Below are positions 58,950-64,000 of a DNA stretch of 64,000 nt, piece after piece. This DNA comes from Halorarum salinum (GTDB taxonomy: Archaea; Halobacteriota; Halobacteria; Halobacteriales; Haloferacaceae). The number at the start of each line of letters is the position of its first letter. The first letter of the stretch is position 1. The notes under the pieces are model-generated. The model saw nothing but the letters and a program-made list of their open reading frames with translations. It had not been told where the DNA came from and made no database searches. The translations under genes were made by a program, and so were the position numbers. The DNA is taken from positions 62,001 to 126,000 of the forward strand of contig NZ_CP058580.1 of the NCBI RefSeq assembly GCF_013402875.1. Reading direction: 5' to 3'.

Positions 58950-59730
58950 TCAGCGGACGTCGCGCCCGGCGAACCACAGTTCGCTCACGCCCACCAGCAC
59001 CAGCGTCGAGGCGAGCAGGATGGCCGCGCCCGCGAGGTCGTACGTCCCCTCCACGAGCACGGCCGTCGGGTCGTAGTACCGCATCGGCGCGAGCGCGCCG
59101 AGCCACGCGTAGTCCGTGTTGGCGACGGCGGTGTCGACGAGGAAGAGGCCGAACAGCGCCGCGAGCGCGACCCGCTGGGCGACGCTCTCGCGGTCGAAGA
59201 CGACCGAGGCGAGCAGCCCCACGCTCGCGGTCGACAGGAGGTACGGCACCGACAGGGCGTGGACGGCGACGAGATCCGCGATCGAGATCGGGTCGTCGAC
59301 GAGCGCGGTCCCAGCGTAGACGGCGACCGGAACGACGGCGTTGAGCACCGCGATCGGGACGAGGAGCGACAGGAACTTCTCGGAGACGACGCGAGAGCGG
59401 GTCACCGGCAGCGAGAGCAGCAGGTCCATCCGGCCCCGCTCGACGTCCCCGGCGACGAGACCCGCGGCGGCGTACGCGAAGTAGAGCCCCAGCAGGAGCA
59501 CCCAGCCGAACGCGTACACTTCGGTCGCGAGGAACCCCTCGATGGTGCTCAGCGTGGCGACGCCGAACGCCTCCCGCAGCGCCGGCGGGAACGCCCGGAC
59601 GTACTCGTCGAGGTCCACCGACGACGAGACGGACGGGAACATCGCGACGTACAGCGCCACGAGCGCGCTCATCCCGACCGCGAGCGCGACCGACCCCTTC
59701 ACGCGCTTGCGGCCCTCGTACCCCGCGAGT

Positions 59731-59738
<8 letters not shown>
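58950..59738 (-). CDS. ABC-2 type transporter permease
   Basis: A 262-residue membrane protein with about six helices. 'LAGYEGRKRVKGSVALAVGMSALVALYVAMFP' opens the protein; 'AAAGLVAGDVERGRMDLLLSLPVTRSRVVSEKFLSLL' is the conserved ABC-2 cytoplasmic segment. The ATG overlaps the end of the ATPase gene by eight bases. With that ATPase it forms an exporter of an unknown substrate. Confidence 0.9.
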
Positions 59739-60732
<994 letters not shown>

Positions 60733-60798
60733 GGCCGACCGTTCCGGTCGTGACTGCATATCGTTTTCGGTCACGAGTTCATGACCGATGACCGTCTC

Positions 60799-60806
60799 GT
60801 TTATGG
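60799..60806 (+). promoter_or_regulatory. TATA box of the TetR gene
   Basis: 'GTTTATGG' centred 26 bases before ATG 60829 supports a leaderless mRNA and argues against an earlier in-frame ATG at 60781, which lies upstream of it. Confidence 0.55.
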
Positions 60807-60828
60807 AGTCCCGAGCCGAATCGTCCCC

Positions 60829-61446
60829 ATGCGCGGGTTCAGCGACGAGGAGCGCGAGCGGATCAGGGAGGAACTCGTCGAGACGGGGCGGGAACTGCTG
60901 GCCACCTACGGCCCGGAGAAGACGAACGTCGCGGACGTCACCGAGCCGGTCGGCATCGCCAAGAGCACCTTCTACCGCTTCTTCGACTCCAAGGCGGACC
61001 TGTACCTCGAGGTGTTCCTGCGGGAGAGCGAGGCGTTCGAGGCGCGCGTCGAGGCCGAACTCGAGGGGGTCGAGGAGCCGCGGGAGGGGCTCGAGCGGCT
61101 GTTCCGGTGCTACGCCGGGTTCGCCGAGGAGAACGTCCTCGTCCAGCGGACGATGGCGAGCGGGGGGTACCGCGACCTGTTCGGCGACGTGTCCCCCGAA
61201 CGGATGGAGGAGTATCGGGCGGAGGGAATGGCCGCGTACACGCCGTTCGTCGAGCGCTTCCGGGGGGAGGGGAGCGGCCCGCTGGCGGACCTCGACCCGG
61301 CGACGGTGCTCGGCGTGATGGGGACGATCGGGCTCCTCGTCCTCCACCGTGAGGACTACGAGCAGTACGGCGAGGGCTACTACGAGGCGGTCCGCGAGGC
61401 GCTCGTCACCTCCCTCGCGCGGGGGCTGACGGCCGAGGAGGCCTGA
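60829..61446 (+). CDS. TetR/AcrR family regulator
   Basis: A 205-residue repressor-type protein. The N-terminal helix-turn-helix is 'ELLATYGPEKTNVADVTEPVGIAKSTFYRFFDSKADLYLEVF', typical of TetR. The C-terminal ligand-binding half is helical and acidic. It is divergent from the ABC-2 exporter, the usual arrangement in which the regulator represses the exporter until a ligand binds. The ligand is unknown. Confidence 0.92.
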   Translation: MRGFSDEERERIREELVETGRELLATYGPEKTNVADVTEPVGIAKSTFYRFFDSKADLYLEVFLRESEAFEARVEAELEGVEEPREGLERLFRCYAGFAEENVLVQRTMASGGYRDLFGDVSPERMEEYRAEGMAAYTPFVERFRGEGSGPLADLDPATVLGVMGTIGLLVLHREDYEQYGEGYYEAVREALVTSLARGLTAEEA

Positions 61447-61516
61447 GGAACCGGCGAGCGACCGGGTGGTCGGGGAGCGACGGGAGCGCGGCGGCGGAGC
61501 CGCCGGGGGGACGCCC

Positions 61517-61537
61517 TTCGAGAGGCGGACCAGAACC
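61517..61537 (+). promoter_or_regulatory. Duplicated upstream element, copy 1
   Basis: A 21-base block beginning 'TTCGAGAGGCG' and ending 'ACCAGAACC', 51 bases before the ATG of the rhodanese gene. It matches the block at 62418 in 20 of 21 positions with identical spacing to the start codon. Confidence 0.55.
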
Positions 61538-61567
61538 GCCTTCCCCCAGAGGCGTATACGGGGCGGC

Positions 61568-62335
61568 ATGGAGAGACGAAGGTTCCTCCGGGCGGCCGGC
61601 GCCGCCGGCCTCGCCGGAACCGTCGCCGTTTCGGGGTGTCTCGGCGGGTCGAACGGGAACGAGGCCGACGGCTACCCGCCGACCCAGGAGGACACGCCCG
61701 ATGAGCAGTCCGTCGACGTCGAGGGGTTCGAGACGGTCGACGTCGAGGGGACCGCCGTCCAGCTCGCGCCGATCGACGCCGCGTACTACTGGTACGGCCG
61801 CCGCGAGGCCCGGTTCGTCGACGCGCGCGGCCGGTCCCAGTACGACCGGTCGCGCGTCCTCGGCGCGGCGCTCAGCCCCGCGCCGGACGGGGGGTCGAAC
61901 GACCCGACCGCCGACTGGCCCGCGGACGACCGGATCGTCTGCTACTGCGGGTGTCCCCACCACCTCTCCTCGCTCCGGGCGGCGACGTTCATCGAGAACG
62001 GCTACGAGGACGTCTACGTCATCGACGAGGGGTTCTGGGAGTGGCACGAGCGCGGCTACCCGATGGCCGGCAGCGAGGTCGAAGGACAGCCGGCCTCCTA
62101 CGAGATCCGCGGGCGGGTCGGACCCGCCCACGCCGGCGGGATGGCCTGGGCGTGGCACGACGAGTCGGGCCAGCGCGAGGCGGCGCCGATCGACGCGGAC
62201 GGGAGCTACCTGCTCGAACTCAAGTTCTCGGGGCTCACGCGGTCCTCACCGATCCGCGTCGAGACGCCCGCCTACGAGTTCGAGGCCCCGCTGGCCGACC
62301 TCCTCTCGACGACCGTGACCGGGCCGGACGCGTAG
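61568..62335 (+). CDS. Rhodanese-domain lipoprotein
   Basis: A 255-residue exported protein. 'ERRRFLRAAGAAGLAGTVAVSGCLGG' combines twin arginines with a lipobox. The rhodanese part has 'ARFVDARGRSQYDRSRVLGAALS' and the active-site loop 'VCYCGCPHHLSSLRAATFIENGYEDVYVIDEGFWEW', with a cysteine pair in the loop instead of the single catalytic cysteine of most rhodaneses. A C-terminal beta domain follows. It may handle sulphur or metals at the cell surface; this is inference. Confidence 0.88.
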   Translation: MERRRFLRAAGAAGLAGTVAVSGCLGGSNGNEADGYPPTQEDTPDEQSVDVEGFETVDVEGTAVQLAPIDAAYYWYGRREARFVDARGRSQYDRSRVLGAALSPAPDGGSNDPTADWPADDRIVCYCGCPHHLSSLRAATFIENGYEDVYVIDEGFWEWHERGYPMAGSEVEGQPASYEIRGRVGPAHAGGMAWAWHDESGQREAAPIDADGSYLLELKFSGLTRSSPIRVETPAYEFEAPLADLLSTTVTGPDA

Positions 62336-62417
62336 CTCCAGTTCGGGTCGAGCGGTCGGCGAGGGGACGTGCCGGACGGGAGTCGACCCGGACGGCCACG
62401 AACCGCGCCGGCCGACG

Positions 62418-62438
62418 TTCGAGAGGCGTACCAGAACC
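62418..62438 (+). promoter_or_regulatory. Duplicated upstream element, copy 2
   Basis: Matches the block at 61517-61537 except for one base and also lies 51 bases before its start codon. The signal peptides encoded just after are also alike. Confidence 0.55.
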
Positions 62439-62468
62439 CCCTTTCCCCGGAGGGCGCAAAGCGGGTGC

Positions 62469-63548
62469 ATGGACAGACGCACGTTCCTCCGGGCCGCCGG
62501 GGGCGCCGGACTCGCCGGGACGGCCGCGACCGCGGGCTGTCTCGGCTTCGAACTCTCGCAGGGCGGCGTCCCGCCCGTGCCCGAGAACCGCCCCGACGCC
62601 GTCTACCATCCGAGCCACGTCGAGGGGATGGAGATGGCCGGGATGGGGGGCGGCGGCGACTACCAGGTGGCAGTGACGTACTCGTTCCCGCACCGCTTCT
62701 GGAACGTGAACGGCGAGTCGGTCGAGCGGACGGACATCCAGGAGGACGACGCCGTCCACCTGATGACGGCCGTCTGGGACCCCGACACCGGACAGGTCCT
62801 CCCCGAGACCGGGCTCTCCGTCGAGATCCTGCAGGGCGAGGAACTCGTCTCCCAGGAGGTGATCTACCCGATGCTCTCCCAGCCGATGGGCTTTCACTAC
62901 GGCGCGAACTTCCCGCTCCCCGGCGACGGAACCTACACCGTCCGCGCGGACGTCGGCGCGGTGGGGACCCGGAAGACCGGCGAGTTCCGGGGGAAGTTCA
63001 CGGAACCGGCGAGCGCCGACGTCGAGTTCGAGTACGACGAGTCGGAGGTCAACGACATCGAGTTCGAGACGCTCGAGAACGCGGGCGAGGAGGGCGCCGT
63101 CGACCCGACGTCGATGGACATGCTGCCGTCCTCGGCCGCGCCCGCGGTCGAGGACCTCCCGGGCGAGGTGCTCGGCGAGGCGACCAGCAACGACGCCGTG
63201 CTCGTCGCGACGCTGCTCGACTCGCCGCCCGCCGGCATCGACGAGGAGGACTCGTACCTCGCCGTCTCCGCCCGGACGCCGTACAACCGGATGCTGATCC
63301 CCGCGATGGCGCTGGAGGCGACGCTGACGCGCGGGGGCGAGTCCGCCTTCGACGGCGAACTGACGGCGACGCTCGACCCCGACCTCTCGTACCACTACGG
63401 CGCCGTCGTCGACGGGGTGGAGGCGGGGGACGAACTCGAACTGACGCCGACCGTCTGGCCCCAGACCGCCAGACACGAGGGGTTCGAGACGGCCTTCGGC
63501 GCGCTGCTGGGCGGGATGCCGCCCGCGACCATCTCGGTCGGGGACTGA
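62469..63548 (+). CDS. Iron-transport-type lipoprotein (P19-like, DUF7350-like)
   Basis: A 359-residue exported lipoprotein. 'DRRTFLRAAGGAGLAGTAATAGCLG' is a Tat/lipobox signal closely resembling that of the preceding gene. The first mature domain, 'HPSHVEGMEMAGMGGGGDYQVAVTYSFPHRFWNV' and 'PMGFHYGANFPLPGDGTYTV', is methionine- and histidine-rich and resembles P19-type periplasmic iron-binding proteins. A second beta domain follows after an acidic linker. It probably binds iron or copper for uptake; the metal is not certain. An ABC ATPase gene starts 192 bases downstream. Confidence 0.83.
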   Translation: MDRRTFLRAAGGAGLAGTAATAGCLGFELSQGGVPPVPENRPDAVYHPSHVEGMEMAGMGGGGDYQVAVTYSFPHRFWNVNGESVERTDIQEDDAVHLMTAVWDPDTGQVLPETGLSVEILQGEELVSQEVIYPMLSQPMGFHYGANFPLPGDGTYTVRADVGAVGTRKTGEFRGKFTEPASADVEFEYDESEVNDIEFETLENAGEEGAVDPTSMDMLPSSAAPAVEDLPGEVLGEATSNDAVLVATLLDSPPAGIDEEDSYLAVSARTPYNRMLIPAMALEATLTRGGESAFDGELTATLDPDLSYHYGAVVDGVEAGDELELTPTVWPQTARHEGFETAFGALLGGMPPATISVGD

Positions 63549-63740
63549 GCACCGCGCGACGGGGCGTCCCGCTCGTCGTTCCCCGACGCTGTCGTTCGCC
63601 CCGGGTGGTCGACCGATCGGGGCCGCGTATCGGGATGCGAGACCCCGACGTCGTCGCCGGCTCGGGGTGCGTCAACCCGTAACTAACGTCGTTCTTTGAG
63701 ACATCCGAACGTATTACTACTGACACGTGATGGTCCGAAC

Positions 63741-64000
63741 GTGACGGCGATCAGAACCGAGGGACTGACGAAACGGTACGGGGACGTCGCCGCCGTCCGC
63801 GACGTGGACCTGGAAGTCGACCGGGGAGAGGTGTTCGGCTTCCTCGGCCCGAACGGCGCCGGCAAGTCTACCACGATCGACATGCTGCTGGACTTCGTCC
63901 GGCCGACCGGCGGCGAGATACGCGTCCTCGGCCACGACCCCCGAAGCGACCCACGAGCCGTTCGCGAGCGCGTCGGAATCCTTCCGGAGGGGTACGACCT
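63741..64000 (+). CDS. ABC transporter ATPase (partial, N-terminal part)
   Basis: The first 86 residues are visible before the window ends. Walker A is 'GFLGPNGAGKSTTIDMLLDF', preceded by 'TEGLTKRYGDVAAVRDVDLEVDRGEV', typical of drug/ABC-2 export ATPases. GTG is chosen because the upstream ATG at 63729 ends after four codons. The rest of the gene lies outside the window. The likely AT-rich promoter is 'TCCGAACGTATTACTACTGAC' near 63705-63723. Confidence 0.88.
   Translation, partial: MTAIRTEGLTKRYGDVAAVRDVDLEVDRGEVFGFLGPNGAGKSTTIDMLLDFVRPTGGEIRVLGHDPRSDPRAVRERVGILPEGYD

Overview
The window is a piece of a haloarchaeal chromosome (class Halobacteria). It is very GC-rich with G/C-ending codons, and most predicted proteins are strongly acidic. 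Many genes are haloarchaeal types: a halocyanin, bat/bacterio-opsin-activator-like HTH-10 regulators, a HalOD1 domain, DUF5789-like proteins, Tat lipoproteins with an RR motif and LAGC lipobox, and AT-rich TATA boxes about 27 bases before leaderless starts. I saw no rRNA, tRNA, insertion sequence, integrase or CRISPR array. The genus cannot be fixed from the sequence alone.

Layout. 1-2294: end of an assimilatory nitrate operon (nitrate reductase tail, NNP nitrate transporter, a 56-residue membrane protein, MobA). 2374-5404: a Rieske protein and a complete tungstate transporter, tupABC. 5545-11559: two glucose/sorbosone-dehydrogenase-like beta-propellers, one fused to a four-cysteine HiPIP-like domain that also occurs as a separate gene just upstream, plus an AI-2E-type exporter. 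12043-18432: halocyanin, F420-type oxidoreductase, a formate-dehydrogenase-type catalytic subunit and formamidase. 18528-21240: small proteins and two regulators. 21374-30447: otsB and otsA, then an ebo-like cluster (TatD-like hydrolase, two sugar-phosphate-isomerase-like TIM barrels, a UbiA/EboC prenyltransferase and, divergently, an inositol-phosphate-synthase-like enzyme with an alkaline-phosphatase-superfamily enzyme). 30518-41591: DUF389, DUF2267, GNAT, BrkB, EEP-nuclease, a CDP-glycerol-transferase/cytidylyltransferase pair, a CBS-HPF fusion and a cation/proton antiporter. 42171-45035: an island of glutamine/glycine/arginine-rich low-complexity proteins, one carrying CBS domains. 45226-51759: small membrane and regulatory proteins, a CmpX-like channel, an orphan NuoCD and a uracil-DNA glycosylase. 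51973-58944: regulators, a 26-bp tandem repeat block, a duplicated secreted-repeat lipoprotein, a Dyp-like protein and a DHH phosphoesterase. 58950-64000: an ABC-2 exporter with a divergent TetR regulator, two related lipoproteins (rhodanese and iron-transport type) and the start of another ABC ATPase.

How the parts may work together. A molybdenum/tungsten theme runs through the left third: nitrate reductase, MobA, tungstate uptake and formate dehydrogenase. Extracytoplasmic redox is well represented (halocyanin, PQQ-type propellers, HiPIP-like domain, Rieske, rhodanese). The main candidates for something undescribed are the ebo-like cluster, in which an inositol-phosphate-synthase-like gene appears where other ebo clusters have a dehydroquinate-synthase-like EboD; the HiPIP-like/propeller fusion; and the Q/G/R-rich protein island, which is compositionally opposite to the acidic proteome around it.
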